Counted from the stretch's first letter, positions 27,169 through 36,168 are shown. The stretch: DNA of 64,000 bases from Eubacterium sp. (GCA_017634555.1 JAGBNF010000019.1:1-64000); one strand, 5' to 3'. Numbers and translations are program-made. The notes: generated from the sequence alone by a model not told the origin.

Positions 27169-28710
27169 TCATATCACCTTATCCGATGGTTTCCCGTCAA
27201 ATGTGTACAGGCTGACCTTCTTTACACCGCCTTTAATACAGATGTCCTGATATAAAATGTCTTCCTCACCCTCAACTGCCGTATAGTTCGTTCCGTCTTC
27301 CGAGAAGCATTCTATAATTCCGTGATCAATGATCAGAATTGCAGGTTTATCCGATCCTATAATACATATTTTTGTATCTGAAATGCATACTTCAGCCGAC
27401 CTGCCGCTCTCACATTCCAAAACAATTGCTGTCGGATTGCCGTTAAATTTGATGATTCCGCCGCCACAGAACTGCTTAGCGCTATCTTCGTCAAGGCTTC
27501 GCTCACCATCCTTACCGTTAACCAGCGTCACCGTCTCCTCTAGTTTAAATCTATCCCACAACTCTCTCACCGGCTTAAAGGCTATCCTCAGTCCATCCTT
27601 CGTCTCAACCAGCGAAAGCTCCGTCGGTATAGACATCATTCCTCTGAAGCCGCCCTTATCATTTTCAGTCCTGTACCATGCAACATGGATTGTTCTATCC
27701 TCAACTCCCGCATAGGTCTGTGCCGCATAGCCCAGCTTTGTCTTATACCCCTCCAGGACTTCCGTCTCCGGTTTAAATCTGCGACCGTCAAAATCTCCCA
27801 GCATATAGTAGCCATCTGCTGACCAGAATACCCATTTGCTTTCTCCCGATCTTGACTCTATCGGGAGCTCGAAAAGGTTCGGGCACTCCCACATTTTAGG
27901 CGCGGAAAATCTCTGGCTCTCTGTCCAGTGAAGCAGATCATCGGACCGGAGTATCATAAATTCATCCTCATCAAGGTAAATCGCCATTATATAGGCCTTA
28001 GACGCCTCATGCCAAAATACCTTCGGGTCTCTATTCTCATTAACAATATTCGGGATGATCGTCTCCTTTTTCACAAGAGTCTCGCCGCCATCGGTGGATA
28101 TGGCAAGTCTCTGGGTATGAAGATGTACCTTTTCCTTCGACCAGTCGTTCCTACCGCCTGATGCCGTATAATAAAAAAGGAGCGAATCCTTTCCGAAACC
28201 TGCCGAATTCCTTGTATCCTGCCATGCAGAACCCGAATAGATAGTTCCATACATATCCGGCTCCATGGCAACCGGCCTGTGTTCCCACGTAATGAGGTCG
28301 CGGCTCACCGCATGTCCCCAGTGCATATTTCCCCAGTCCGTGCCGTAAGGATTCCACTGATAATAAAGGTGATACACCCCGTCAGCATAAATGAGGCCAT
28401 TGGGATCGTTGATCCAGCCCCGCTCCGCCGTAAAATGTACCGCTGGCCTGTAGTTATAATCCATAGCCGGCTTCTCATCAGACTGACTTATGGCTGCCGC
28501 AAGAAGCTCCTCCGGCTCACCCTTTATCTCTATGGTCTTACCCTTATATTTGCTCACGTCCATAGGAAAACTGAAATCAGGCTCATCATCTGTGAGCCGC
28601 ACATCCAGCTCCATGAACTTACAGCCTTTGACATAGAAATGCAGCTTTCGCTCTTCATTCTTACGTGAAACGGCAAACCATATATAGTTTTTATCTACTG
28701 TCAGATTCAT
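27169..28710 (-). CDS. Glycoside hydrolase family 32 (beta-fructofuranosidase type)
   Basis: 513 residues. The GH32 five-bladed domain shows all three acidic sites: nucleophile Asp102 in WINDPNG, transition-state Asp228 in NRDPK, and acid/base Glu275 in WECPNLF. A C-terminal beta-sandwich follows. About 85 extra residues precede the catalytic domain and look like a small beta module of unknown role. No signal peptide is present, so it is cytoplasmic and would split sucrose, sucrose-6-phosphate or short fructans taken up by the cell. No sugar transporter or regulator gene is adjacent. A perfect 18-bp palindrome upstream is a likely operator. Confidence 0.92.
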   Translation of the reverse strand: MNLTVDKNYIWFAVSRKNEERKLHFYVKGCKFMELDVRLTDDEPDFSFPMDVSKYKGKTIEIKGEPEELLAAAISQSDEKPAMDYNYRPAVHFTAERGWINDPNGLIYADGVYHLYYQWNPYGTDWGNMHWGHAVSRDLITWEHRPVAMEPDMYGTIYSGSAWQDTRNSAGFGKDSLLFYYTASGGRNDWSKEKVHLHTQRLAISTDGGETLVKKETIIPNIVNENRDPKVFWHEASKAYIMAIYLDEDEFMILRSDDLLHWTESQRFSAPKMWECPNLFELPIESRSGESKWVFWSADGYYMLGDFDGRRFKPETEVLEGYKTKLGYAAQTYAGVEDRTIHVAWYRTENDKGGFRGMMSIPTELSLVETKDGLRIAFKPVRELWDRFKLEETVTLVNGKDGERSLDEDSAKQFCGGGIIKFNGNPTAIVLECESGRSAEVCISDTKICIIGSDKPAILIIDHGIIECFSEDGTNYTAVEGEEDILYQDICIKGGVKKVSLYTFDGKPSDKVI

Positions 28711-28739
28711 ATGCTAATTTGCTCTTATTATTTACTCAT

Positions 28740-28778
28740 ATTATATCTATATCAGCTTTATATAACCTATAGGTTATA
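28740..28778 (-). promoter_or_regulatory. GH32 promoter -10 with an 18-bp palindromic operator
   Basis: Minus strand: TATAAT at 28740-28745 (about 30 bases before the GH32 ATG). At 28761-28778 lies the perfect palindrome TATAACCTATAGGTTATA, covering the -35 position. No good -35 hexamer exists, so a regulator bound to the palindrome may control this promoter. The palindrome overlaps the stop codon of the upstream small gene. Confidence 0.6.
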
Positions 28779-29079
28779 AGTCCCTATTATGTGAGTCGTT
28801 CAAAAGCTTTGCGAGCCTTATCATGTTCTTCACTTTTTCTACACGCTTACTTACATAATTCTTTGCTCTCTCGAAGAAATTCTGCTTCTTCTCGACATAG
28901 GTATACTGAACCTCTTCTTTACGCGGACGCTGTCCGGTCAAAGCAACCTTGTGGCGACCCTCTTCATTACGATATATCTTAAAGCCCGACTTCTTCAGCT
29001 CGTCGCACCTTGCGATATATTCGCTAATTTCAAATTCGTATAATCTGTCAAGTTCATCAGCTAAACTGTCTAAATTCAT
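28774..29079 (-). CDS. Small basic protein, function unknown
   Basis: 101 residues, not recognised. The N-terminal half is acidic and helical (MNLDSLADELDRLYEFEISEYI); the middle has GRHKVALTGQRPRKEE; the C-terminal part is a basic, probably helical stretch (RAKNYVSKRVEKVKNMIRLAKLL). There is no membrane segment or signal. It lies 60 bases after the histidine kinase on the same strand, so it may be the last gene of the response-regulator/ABC/kinase group. Confidence 0.55.
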   Translation of the reverse strand: MNLDSLADELDRLYEFEISEYIARCDELKKSGFKIYRNEEGRHKVALTGQRPRKEEVQYTYVEKKQNFFERAKNYVSKRVEKVKNMIRLAKLLNDSHNRDL

Positions 29080-29139
29080 AATCTTGTCCTCTTACTTAAA
29101 ATTCATCTAATAATTCAATAAACTTATGTAAACTATTTT

Positions 29140-30042
29140 CTACGAAGCCTTATTGAACAACACCTCGATCCTAAATATCTGATTCTCCAGGCCTGCGCTT
29201 ATTCTTCCTCCCATACGCTCCGTCAGAGTCTTTGATATCGTAAGTCCGAGACCTGAGTTACTGCCTGTCCTTACAGGATCCTTGGTGAAGTATCTCTCAA
29301 ACACCTTCTCTGCATCCTCTTTCGTCATCTTCGAAGCATGGTTTGCCATTGTGAAGAGATATCCCTCATCCGTATACTTAAGAGACATACTGTAGGAACC
29401 CTCTCCGTGGCTCAGCGCATTACTTATGATATTCGAGAAGATTCTTGTTAGTCCATCCTTATCGCCGATGACCGGCATCTTCTTCTCATCTATATCAACC
29501 TCCGGCTCCGTTTTCTGCTTTTCAAAATCCACGTAATAAAGAGCTATCACTGAGGTGACTATCTTCCTCAGATCCAGCTCTTCATTCTCCAGCGTTACGG
29601 AATCGGTCTTAAGTCTCGAATAATAATAGAGCTGATTGATTATCATATTTGTGGTATTCTGTCTCTCTATTATAACATCCAGATATCTGGCCTTTTCTTC
29701 ATCCGTAAGACTTATGGAACGGAGCATTTCCGCATATCCTCCCGCCGACGTAAGCGGCGTTCTCAGATCGTGTGACAGTTCGGAGATGGTTTCCCTGATA
29801 CTAACCATGCTGCGTTCCACGTCCTCTATTCTTTTTTTATCCTCCACTATGAGTTCATTCATATCATTTATGAGACCGTCATATGTACCGTTGCCGGTTA
29901 CATTTCTCACAACCGCATTTGTCTTTGTCCCCTTTAAAGCCTGCAGCTGTTTTCTCATGGCCTTTAGGGACACAATGCCCCTAACTATATAAACCGCCAT
30001 AAGAATTATAAGAATTGTCTCTATAATGATAATAAGTAACAT
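29140..30042 (-). CDS. Sensor histidine kinase
   Basis: 300 residues. A single N-terminal membrane helix (~2-22) and almost no extracellular part, then a HAMP-like/coiled linker, the phospho-acceptor helix SELSHDLRTPL (His91), N box NIISNALSHG, and G2 box SNSGLGLTISKTL. Kinases with such short input regions in Firmicutes often sense cell-envelope stress through a partner ABC transporter. It follows the permease by 3 bases and is probably paired with the OmpR-type regulator that opens this group. The signal is inferred; no lantibiotic or bacitracin genes are nearby. Confidence 0.9.
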   Translation of the reverse strand: MLLIIIIETILIILMAVYIVRGIVSLKAMRKQLQALKGTKTNAVVRNVTGNGTYDGLINDMNELIVEDKKRIEDVERSMVSIRETISELSHDLRTPLTSAGGYAEMLRSISLTDEEKARYLDVIIERQNTTNMIINQLYYYSRLKTDSVTLENEELDLRKIVTSVIALYYVDFEKQKTEPEVDIDEKKMPVIGDKDGLTRIFSNIISNALSHGEGSYSMSLKYTDEGYLFTMANHASKMTKEDAEKVFERYFTKDPVRTGSNSGLGLTISKTLTERMGGRISAGLENQIFRIEVLFNKAS

Positions 30043-30045
30043 TCT

Positions 30046-30783
30046 TTAGTTAATGTCTTCCTTTCTGAAAACGAGCACTGCTGCTACTGCAAAGATGACC
30101 GTTAAACTACCGAGTGCTGAATAACATATCACGTTCTGTGTCGGATCCGGATTTACAAACAGTATATTATCCATAAGAGTAAAATATGAAAGATAAGCTC
30201 CAAACTCTTTTCCTGTCAAACCGACCACAAGCATTGATAAAACATCTGAAACGATCGGTAAGAACGATACGATCATTATAACAGCCGCAGACTTTTTGAT
30301 AAAGCAGTAAAGAAGCATAATAAGTGCAACAAAGTTAATGCTGATAAGTGCAAATCCGCCGATTCTGAATCCAAAGCTCTTGATATCAAATACACCAAAG
30401 CCCTCACCTAATACAGTACCCAGTGCAGTACCGGCCGCTGCCATGCCTATATAATAAACAAATGTGAGTATTCCTGCCACGATCATACTGCCTATGCAAT
30501 ACTTAACTCTGTCTGTTCCTTTTCCAAGGATCTGCTTAACACTTGCGCTTGTCCAGTCTGCAGACAGGATATGATTTGCGAATATTACCATAAACAGATA
30601 CATGAATGACTGTGATAAGGCATTGAACATTTCCATTCCCGTTACCGGCTCTGCTTCATCACCTGACAGATAACGTGCCATTAAAACTAATAATGCTGCA
30701 AAGCAAAGGCCTACAATAGAAGAAACCTTAACTGATTTTAATTTTCCGGCTTTAAAAAACTGACCTGATATAACATTACTCAT
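30046..30783 (-). CDS. ABC-2-type transporter permease
   Basis: 245 residues with six hydrophobic segments, typical of single-domain ABC permeases of bacitracin/lantibiotic-type exporters. The ATG at 30783 is chosen because GGGAGG lies 7 bases upstream and it overlaps the end of the ATPase gene by 8 bases, giving coupled translation. An earlier in-frame start 20 codons upstream would lie fully within the ATPase gene and lacks support. It should assemble with that ATPase as an exporter or a flux sensor for the downstream kinase. Confidence 0.85.
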   Translation of the reverse strand: MSNVISGQFFKAGKLKSVKVSSIVGLCFAALLVLMARYLSGDEAEPVTGMEMFNALSQSFMYLFMVIFANHILSADWTSASVKQILGKGTDRVKYCIGSMIVAGILTFVYYIGMAAAGTALGTVLGEGFGVFDIKSFGFRIGGFALISINFVALIMLLYCFIKKSAAVIMIVSFLPIVSDVLSMLVVGLTGKEFGAYLSYFTLMDNILFVNPDPTQNVICYSALGSLTVIFAVAAVLVFRKEDIN

Positions 30784-31687
30784 TACTCTTACCTCCCATA
30801 CGCTCAATAAAGTATTCCTCAAGATCCTGACCCTTGACACCAATTCCTTCTACGGCAATATCTGCCTCAACAAGTGCCTTATTGATCATGCTGACCTCAT
30901 CCAGATGGTCATAGATATAAATAGTTGATTCATCCACAACCTTATAATCTGTACAGGATAAGTTGTTTTCGAGTACATAAGCCGCACTCTTTACATCATA
31001 AGTTTTAAGAGTAATATTCTTCTTACATTTCTCTTCAAGCTCTTCTTCCGTGAACTCTTCAAGAAGATTTCCGTCATCTATAATTCCGTATCTCGTCGAA
31101 AGCTTGGAAAGCTCTCCTAAAATGTGGGACGAAATAAGGATCGTCATATTCTTTTCTTTATTTAACTTAATAAGCAGATTTCTTACCTCAACGATTCCTT
31201 CAGGATCAAGACCGTTTACAGGCTCATCCAGCAGAAGGAAATCAGGATAACCGAGAAGTGCTATACCTATGGCAAGTCTCTGCTTCATTCCCATTGAATA
31301 CTTCTTTGTAACCTTTCTGTTACCGGCAAGGCCTATCATTTCAAGTATCTCTTTAACATTTGAGTTATCGGTGATGCCGAGAAGCTTGTTATAAAATCTG
31401 AGGTGATCTGAAGCATTCATATCCGGAAAGAGTGACGGCTGTTCTATAAGGCATCCCACGCGGTTAAGTACATTCTTTGTACCGTCGTTTCCGAAGAGCT
31501 TTATCTCTCCCTTTGTCTGATGTGCGAGACCGCTGATCATCTTCATGATTGTGGTCTTACCTGCACCGTTCTTTCCTATAAGTCCGTAAATATCACCCTC
31601 ATATATGGTCATATTAACATTATCTACAACTGACTTACGTCCGTATGTTTTTGTAAGTCCGTATGTTTCAACTACCTTCGCTGCCAT
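30776..31687 (-). CDS. ABC transporter ATP-binding protein (BcrA/LanF type)
   Basis: 303 residues. Walker A GKNGAGKTT, Q-loop IEQPSLF, signature YSMGMKQRLAIG, Walker B FLLLDEPVNGLD, and switch His in SSHILGEL. The C-terminal ~80-residue extension is typical of the BcrA-like group that exports or protects against peptide antibiotics. The start at 31687 follows AAAGGAG by 8 bases. It lies behind a tandem 11-bp repeat that looks like the binding site of the adjacent response regulator. The substrate is unknown. Confidence 0.9.
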   Translation of the reverse strand: MAAKVVETYGLTKTYGRKSVVDNVNMTIYEGDIYGLIGKNGAGKTTIMKMISGLAHQTKGEIKLFGNDGTKNVLNRVGCLIEQPSLFPDMNASDHLRFYNKLLGITDNSNVKEILEMIGLAGNRKVTKKYSMGMKQRLAIGIALLGYPDFLLLDEPVNGLDPEGIVEVRNLLIKLNKEKNMTILISSHILGELSKLSTRYGIIDDGNLLEEFTEEELEEKCKKNITLKTYDVKSAAYVLENNLSCTDYKVVDESTIYIYDHLDEVSMINKALVEADIAVEGIGVKGQDLEEYFIERMGGKSNE

Positions 31688-31752
31688 TAATCTGCTCCTT
31701 TCTGAAAGCATGTATCATCTTTATGTCCCTTAATTTAACAGACAAGTTTCAG

Positions 31753-31786
31753 ATTATCCTTTAAAAAGTTTAAAGAAAGTTTAAAG
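31753..31786 (-). promoter_or_regulatory. Response-regulator operator: tandem 11-bp direct repeats next to a -10 box
   Basis: On the plus strand AAAGTTTAAAG occurs twice back to back (31765-31775 and 31776-31786). On the minus strand a GATAAT -10-like box follows at 31753-31758. Eleven-base spacing places both half-sites on the same face of DNA, the usual layout for OmpR/PhoB-family dimers. The repeats sit where a -35 box would be, as at activator-dependent promoters, directly upstream of the ABC genes and over the 3' end of the regulator gene. Confidence 0.7.
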
Positions 31787-31789
31787 TTT

Positions 31790-32473
31790 TTACTCGGACA
31801 TTTTAAAGCCGATACCCCATACCGTCTTGATGTATTCCTTCTCACTTCCCAATGCTTCAAGCTTTTTCCTGATATTGCTGACATGCACATTTACGGTATT
31901 ATCCTCAGGCATATATGCATCTCCCCATACAGATTCATAAATGTTATCCTTCGTAAATACCTTCTTCGGATTCCTGATCATGAGTTCAAGTATGTCGAAT
32001 TCCTTGCGTGTCAGATCCAGCGTATTTCCGCTGACTGTAGCTATATGGTTTTCACTGTCTATCTCTATATCCTTAAATGTGAGCTTTTCCGATACGGATG
32101 CCTGCTCGCTTCTGCCTATTCTTCGTAGGATTGCTTCAATCCTTACCAGAAGGTCGCTGTTCTCAAAAGGTTTTACTATATAGTCGTCAGCACCTTCTCT
32201 CATCATATTTACTCTTGTATCCAGAGCATCCAGCGCAGATACACAGAGGATTCCCGCATTTGTCTTTCCTCTCAGTCTTTTCAGGACTTCATCTCCCTGC
32301 ATTCCCGGAAGCATGATATCAAGTATGATGAGATCAAATTCTTCTCTATCCGTAATAAGAAGTGCTTCTGTACCCGAATAAGCAGATACCGTCTCATATC
32401 CGCTCTTGGTCAGAAGCTCCGTCTCCATTTCCTGTATTTCTATATTATCTTCAACAATAAGAATTTTGTTCAT
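31790..32473 (-). CDS. OmpR/PhoB-family response regulator
   Basis: 227 residues. The receiver domain has acidic pocket EDN (8-10), phospho-acceptor Asp52 in LILDIMLPG, and Lys101 in VKPF. The C-terminal winged helix shows LTRKEFDILELM and VNVHVSNIRKKL with the terminal YIKTVWGIGFKM hairpin. It is the first gene of a regulator-ATPase-permease-kinase group and most likely binds the tandem repeats just downstream. It has its own promoter upstream, so basal regulator synthesis can be separate from induced transporter synthesis. Confidence 0.93.
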   Translation of the reverse strand: MNKILIVEDNIEIQEMETELLTKSGYETVSAYSGTEALLITDREEFDLIILDIMLPGMQGDEVLKRLRGKTNAGILCVSALDALDTRVNMMREGADDYIVKPFENSDLLVRIEAILRRIGRSEQASVSEKLTFKDIEIDSENHIATVSGNTLDLTRKEFDILELMIRNPKKVFTKDNIYESVWGDAYMPEDNTVNVHVSNIRKKLEALGSEKEYIKTVWGIGFKMSE

Positions 32474-32505
32474 AAGGCCCGTACCTTCCTCTCAATTTCA
32501 TAAAA

Positions 32506-32534
32506 ACAATAGCAAAACACGCCTTAAATCTCAA
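32506..32534 (-). promoter_or_regulatory. Promoter of the response-regulator gene
   Basis: Minus strand: TTGAGA (5/6), 17-base spacer, TATTGT (4/6). The leader is about 30 bases and carries GAGAGGAAGG. The remaining 32535-32623 stretch is AT-rich and holds a TATAAT at 32588-32593 on the plus strand, a possible -10 for the divergent metallophosphoesterase gene, without a good -35. Confidence 0.6.
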
Positions 32535-32623
32535 CAAATTTTTAAGCATTTAAAAATATATTAATAGCTTCTCAATCAATTCTCATATATAATGATTATT
32601 AAAGAATATTTAGGAGTCGTTAT

Positions 32624-33718
32624 ATGTGGATTGCATTTTTCATCCTGGGTATCGCCGCCGTCCTTGCAGGCATCGTATATATGATGTTTAAGATAAGCGG
32701 GTTGCCTGTCATATTTAAAATGTGCAAAAGAAAAAGAGGTCTCAGCCTCTTTTTTTCGCTGCTCATTATTATAGTTTTTCTGGTGGTAATGGGATACCTT
32801 ACTTCCCCTATCAATTCAGCGGTCATATTCCTGCATATATTGCTGTGTACGCTGATCATATCTCTGATCGGCCGCATCATGAAGGCAGTTCTTAAAATTC
32901 CTTTAGCTAAGGGTGCACCGGTTATTATTTCGGTAGTTTTCTGTGCTGTATATCTTTTAACCGCATATTACCTCTGTAAAAATGTGTGGCAGAAGAATTA
33001 CAGTCTCCATACCAATAAGGAAATCGGAACTCTTCGCGTAGCATTCTTTGCGGATTCTCATATGGGGACGACCTTTGACGGAGCGGGATTTGAAAAGGAG
33101 CTGCGTAAGATTGAAGGCGCGTCTCCGGATATCCTGCTGATTCCGGGAGACTTCGTTGATGACGATACTACTCGCGAGGATATGGAATCAGCCTGCCGTG
33201 CACTGGGCAGCTTCAAGTGTAAATACGGAGTTTACTATGCCTACGGAAATCATGACAGAGGCTACAACCCTGACAGCGAAAAGCCTTTCACCGAGAAGGA
33301 TCTGGTCCGTGAGCTTGAAGCAAACAACGTGACTATCCTTAAGGATGACAGTGTTCTCATTGATGACAGATTTTACATCGTCGGCAGAGAGGATGCATCA
33401 AGGCCGTCGAGAGCCGATATAAATACTCTTCTTTCCGGTCTTGATACTAATAAATATATAATCGTCATGGATCATCAGCCGAATGACTACGATGCAGAAG
33501 CTTCGTCCGCTGCAGACCTCGTATTATCCGGCCACACTCATGGCGGCCAGCTCTTCCCTATCACCTATTTAGGAGAACTGATGGGCGCCAACGACAACAC
33601 CTACGGTTACGAAAGACACAACAATACCGACTTCATCGTAACCTCAGGAATCTCCGACTGGGCCGTAATCTTCAAGAGCGGAACAAAATCCGAATACGTC
33701 ATTGTTGATGTCGAGTGA
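32624..33718 (+). CDS. Membrane-anchored calcineurin-like metallophosphoesterase (YkuE type)
   Basis: 364 residues. Four hydrophobic segments in the first ~115 residues, then a metallophosphoesterase domain with every metal-site motif: FADSHMG, PGDFVDDD, YGNHDRG, MDHQP and GHTHGGQ. It resembles B. subtilis YkuE-type enzymes, which sit at the membrane; the domain is probably outside. The substrate is unknown. A TAGGAG ribosome site precedes the ATG. It is a lone plus-strand gene, divergent from the regulator group and convergent with an ABC permease, sharing a hairpin with the latter. Confidence 0.9.
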   Translation: MWIAFFILGIAAVLAGIVYMMFKISGLPVIFKMCKRKRGLSLFFSLLIIIVFLVVMGYLTSPINSAVIFLHILLCTLIISLIGRIMKAVLKIPLAKGAPVIISVVFCAVYLLTAYYLCKNVWQKNYSLHTNKEIGTLRVAFFADSHMGTTFDGAGFEKELRKIEGASPDILLIPGDFVDDDTTREDMESACRALGSFKCKYGVYYAYGNHDRGYNPDSEKPFTEKDLVRELEANNVTILKDDSVLIDDRFYIVGREDASRPSRADINTLLSGLDTNKYIIVMDHQPNDYDAEASSAADLVLSGHTHGGQLFPITYLGELMGANDNTYGYERHNNTDFIVTSGISDWAVIFKSGTKSEYVIVDVE

Positions 33719-33724
33719 TACAAC

Positions 33725-33750
33725 AAGCGCCGGTTTACGAGCCGGCGCTT
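33725..33750. terminator. GC-rich hairpin shared by convergent genes, overlapping a stop codon
   Basis: AAGCGCCGG / CCGGCGCTT with an 8-base loop. Its left arm is just past the metallophosphoesterase stop. Its right arm encodes the final residues of the convergent permease, whose stop codon lies in the loop. The T tails are weak on both sides (CTTTCAT and CTTGTTGT). Confidence 0.7.
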
Positions 33751-34538
33751 TCATAGTGTCTGAGTCCGTTATACCAGAGAATATAAGCAAGTACTGCTGT
33801 CACCGCTGCTATGACCGGCGAAAGATAAGCAAACACAGGATAGGTTATAGGTTTACATAACAGCCGTGCCACAGGATAATATCCAGTAAAGGCATACGGA
33901 ATTATAAACGTAAGTATCAGCTGAATCCCCTTAGAATATATAGGAATCGGATAATCGGTATAATTCTTCAGACCGTAATTGTTATTTGTAAGGAGAGCTA
34001 CTATCTCCTCACTTTTTATTGCCCAGAAGCTTACGCTTCCCGTAAAGATGGTTATGGATGAAAAGATGATAAATGCCGAAATGACGCTGATTACATAGAA
34101 CACGACTGTCTCAACCGTCCAGTTGATGGAAAGCTTCGACATACTGTAAATCCAAAAAAATATGGATAAAGCCAGTCTCGGGATAAATGTATACTGAAAC
34201 TGCTGCAACACCATATAAAGCAGCGGACTTATGGGCCTCGTCATGTATAGATCAAACTTGCCGCTTCTTATCAGCTCTCCCATATCCTTCATAGGACTCC
34301 AGAAGAAGAAACAGCTGAAGCTGTAAGCCAGCCAGCTCGTGGTAAACATGAAGAGGATCTCATCTCTCGACCATCCCGCTATATTGTTAAAGTTATGAAA
34401 TATGACCATGAAGCCCGCAAAGTAAATCCCTATCTGGATTGTATTTGCGATAAGCTCGAATATGAGTGAAAAATGGTACGCCAGCTTTCCCTTCATGTAT
34501 ATGATCACAAAATGTCTGTACATTCTCAGAAGATACAT
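33735..34538 (-). CDS. ABC transporter permease (ABC2_membrane_6 / DUF990 type)
   Basis: 267 residues with six hydrophobic segments. The hallmark ELIRSGKFDLYMTRPISPL, a conserved cytoplasmic loop of this family, matches GSIANQLIRPMDFR in the sister permease. The ATG at 34538 is chosen because GAGG lies 6 bases upstream. An in-frame GTG at 34610 would add 24 mostly Lys/Arg/Glu residues but has no ribosome site. It pairs with the next permease and ATPase in a three-gene exporter. Relatives export cationic drugs or unknown compounds; the substrate is not predictable. Confidence 0.8.
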   Translation of the reverse strand: MYLLRMYRHFVIIYMKGKLAYHFSLIFELIANTIQIGIYFAGFMVIFHNFNNIAGWSRDEILFMFTTSWLAYSFSCFFFWSPMKDMGELIRSGKFDLYMTRPISPLLYMVLQQFQYTFIPRLALSIFFWIYSMSKLSINWTVETVVFYVISVISAFIIFSSITIFTGSVSFWAIKSEEIVALLTNNNYGLKNYTDYPIPIYSKGIQLILTFIIPYAFTGYYPVARLLCKPITYPVFAYLSPVIAAVTAVLAYILWYNGLRHYESAGS

Positions 34539-34625
34539 ACGTTTCCTCACTTTCCTAATCTTCTTATTCTTTATCTTCTCATTCTTTGTTTCTCGTTCAC
34601 AATCTGCCACTTCAACCGCGTTCTA

Positions 34626-35417
34626 TCAGCCGCCTTGTACAATGAGTTTCTTCTTGCCGTAGTTCCATGTGAATACGGATAATACTCCAAGTATCATCAG
34701 CCATATCAGCTGAACTGTCATATCATGTCTTATGCTGTCTCCGCTCATAGGCGATGTCATTATCGTCACAGGGATCGCGTAAATGGCTCTAAAAGGTAAA
34801 AACGCATTTACCTTACTAAGAATACCCGGAAACATGGAAACAGGGATCCATGAGCCTGATAGGAGCTTATACAGAGCTGCCAGCAGCATGTTGAGCGGCC
34901 ATGTTACGATCAGCCAGAATGCCATCATTCCGATTATCAGGCTGTATAAAAACTGGATCATATATGCGATCACTATGGATATCACTCCATAAAGCAACTG
35001 TTCCCTGCAGAGGAGCGGCTTCCCGAAGTAAAGTACCGAGATTATCGTAAGTGGGATGCAGTAGATCAGCATCTTGATCACGCTTCTGCCCATATGCTTT
35101 GAAAAGATCATTGCCCTAAAATCCATTGGCCTTATCAGCTGATTTGCTATACTTCCCGACTGAATCTCACTGTTTATCCAGGCAATTACATCGCATTCCA
35201 TAAATGTTGATACTATGGTTGCAACAATGATATAGCGTATGGTCTCCTCGTGGCTGAGGGATACATTTAATCCGGGGTTTGAATCAAAGAGTGCATTCCA
35301 TAAGCAGAACTGCATATAGAGATATACTATCTTCGCCATAAAGCTTGCCAGGACCGTGCCCCTGTAAACCAGATGCTCCTTTATTCCTATAAGCATGTAA
35401 TCGATATATTTACGCAT
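34626..35417 (-). CDS. ABC transporter permease (second subunit)
   Basis: 263 residues, six hydrophobic segments, with the family loop SEIQSGSIANQLIRPMDFRA. It is homologous in layout to the following permease, so the exporter is probably a heterodimer of two permeases with an ATPase dimer. Its ATG overlaps the ATPase stop by 8 bases, implying coupled translation. No extra domains are seen. Confidence 0.85.
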   Translation of the reverse strand: MRKYIDYMLIGIKEHLVYRGTVLASFMAKIVYLYMQFCLWNALFDSNPGLNVSLSHEETIRYIIVATIVSTFMECDVIAWINSEIQSGSIANQLIRPMDFRAMIFSKHMGRSVIKMLIYCIPLTIISVLYFGKPLLCREQLLYGVISIVIAYMIQFLYSLIIGMMAFWLIVTWPLNMLLAALYKLLSGSWIPVSMFPGILSKVNAFLPFRAIYAIPVTIMTSPMSGDSIRHDMTVQLIWLMILGVLSVFTWNYGKKKLIVQGG

Positions 35418-36168
35418 GGACCGTCTCTCCGTTTCTGTATATCATTTTGATTATCTCTTCCAGGTCTGTGGTACTGTAGAGCTCCTTCAGATCACCCAGT
35501 GTTCCGTCATAAAGCTTGGAGCCCTTATCTATGATGATCACCTTCTCACAGAGTGTTTCTATATCAGAAACATCATGTGTGGTAAGGATTATTGTTGTAT
35601 GTCTTTTCGCATTTATCTCCTTTATGAAATCCCTGATTCTCTCCTTGGAAAGTACATCTATTCCTATTGTCGGCTCGTCAAGAAAGAGAATATCAGGATT
35701 ATAAAGAAGGGATGCTGCGAGATCTGCCTTCATTCTCTGACCGAGGCTGAGAAGTCGCGGCGGCTGCTTTATGAATTCGTCAAGTCCCAGTATCTCCGAG
35801 AAAAGCTTCATATTCTCCTCGTAAACCGCATCAGGTACACGGTACATATCCTTGAAAAGCTTCAGAGTATCCAGCACCGGGATATCCCAGCAGAGAACAC
35901 TCTTCTGTCCGAAAACAACACCAATCTTCAGCATTATCCGCTTCCTGTTCTTCTTAAGATTCAGTCCGTCGATTGATATAGTTCCGCTATCCGGAGTGAG
36001 AATTCCGGTAAGCATCTTAATGGTGGTTGATTTACCTGCTCCGTTTGGACCTATAAATCCCACAATCTCTCCCGTCGGTATGGTAAAAGTTATATCGTCC
36101 ACCGCCTTCTTCATCTGTCGCTTCTTCATTTTGTAGGTTTTTGCAAGATTCCTTACTTCAATGCTCAT
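35410..36168 (-). CDS. ABC transporter ATP-binding protein
   Basis: 252 residues. Walker A GPNGAGKST, Q-loop FGQKS, signature RLLSLGQRMKADLA, Walker B ILFLDEPTIGID, and switch His in TTHDVSDIE. The LSLGQR form of the signature is typical of ATPases that work with ABC2_membrane_6 permeases. The ATG at 36168 follows GGAGG by 7 bases; an upstream in-frame start adds a Ser/Asn/Lys-rich stretch without a site. It is the first gene of a three-gene exporter that diverges from a LysR regulator. Confidence 0.88.
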   Translation of the reverse strand: MSIEVRNLAKTYKMKKRQMKKAVDDITFTIPTGEIVGFIGPNGAGKSTTIKMLTGILTPDSGTISIDGLNLKKNRKRIMLKIGVVFGQKSVLCWDIPVLDTLKLFKDMYRVPDAVYEENMKLFSEILGLDEFIKQPPRLLSLGQRMKADLAASLLYNPDILFLDEPTIGIDVLSKERIRDFIKEINAKRHTTIILTTHDVSDIETLCEKVIIIDKGSKLYDGTLGDLKELYSTTDLEEIIKMIYRNGETVHA

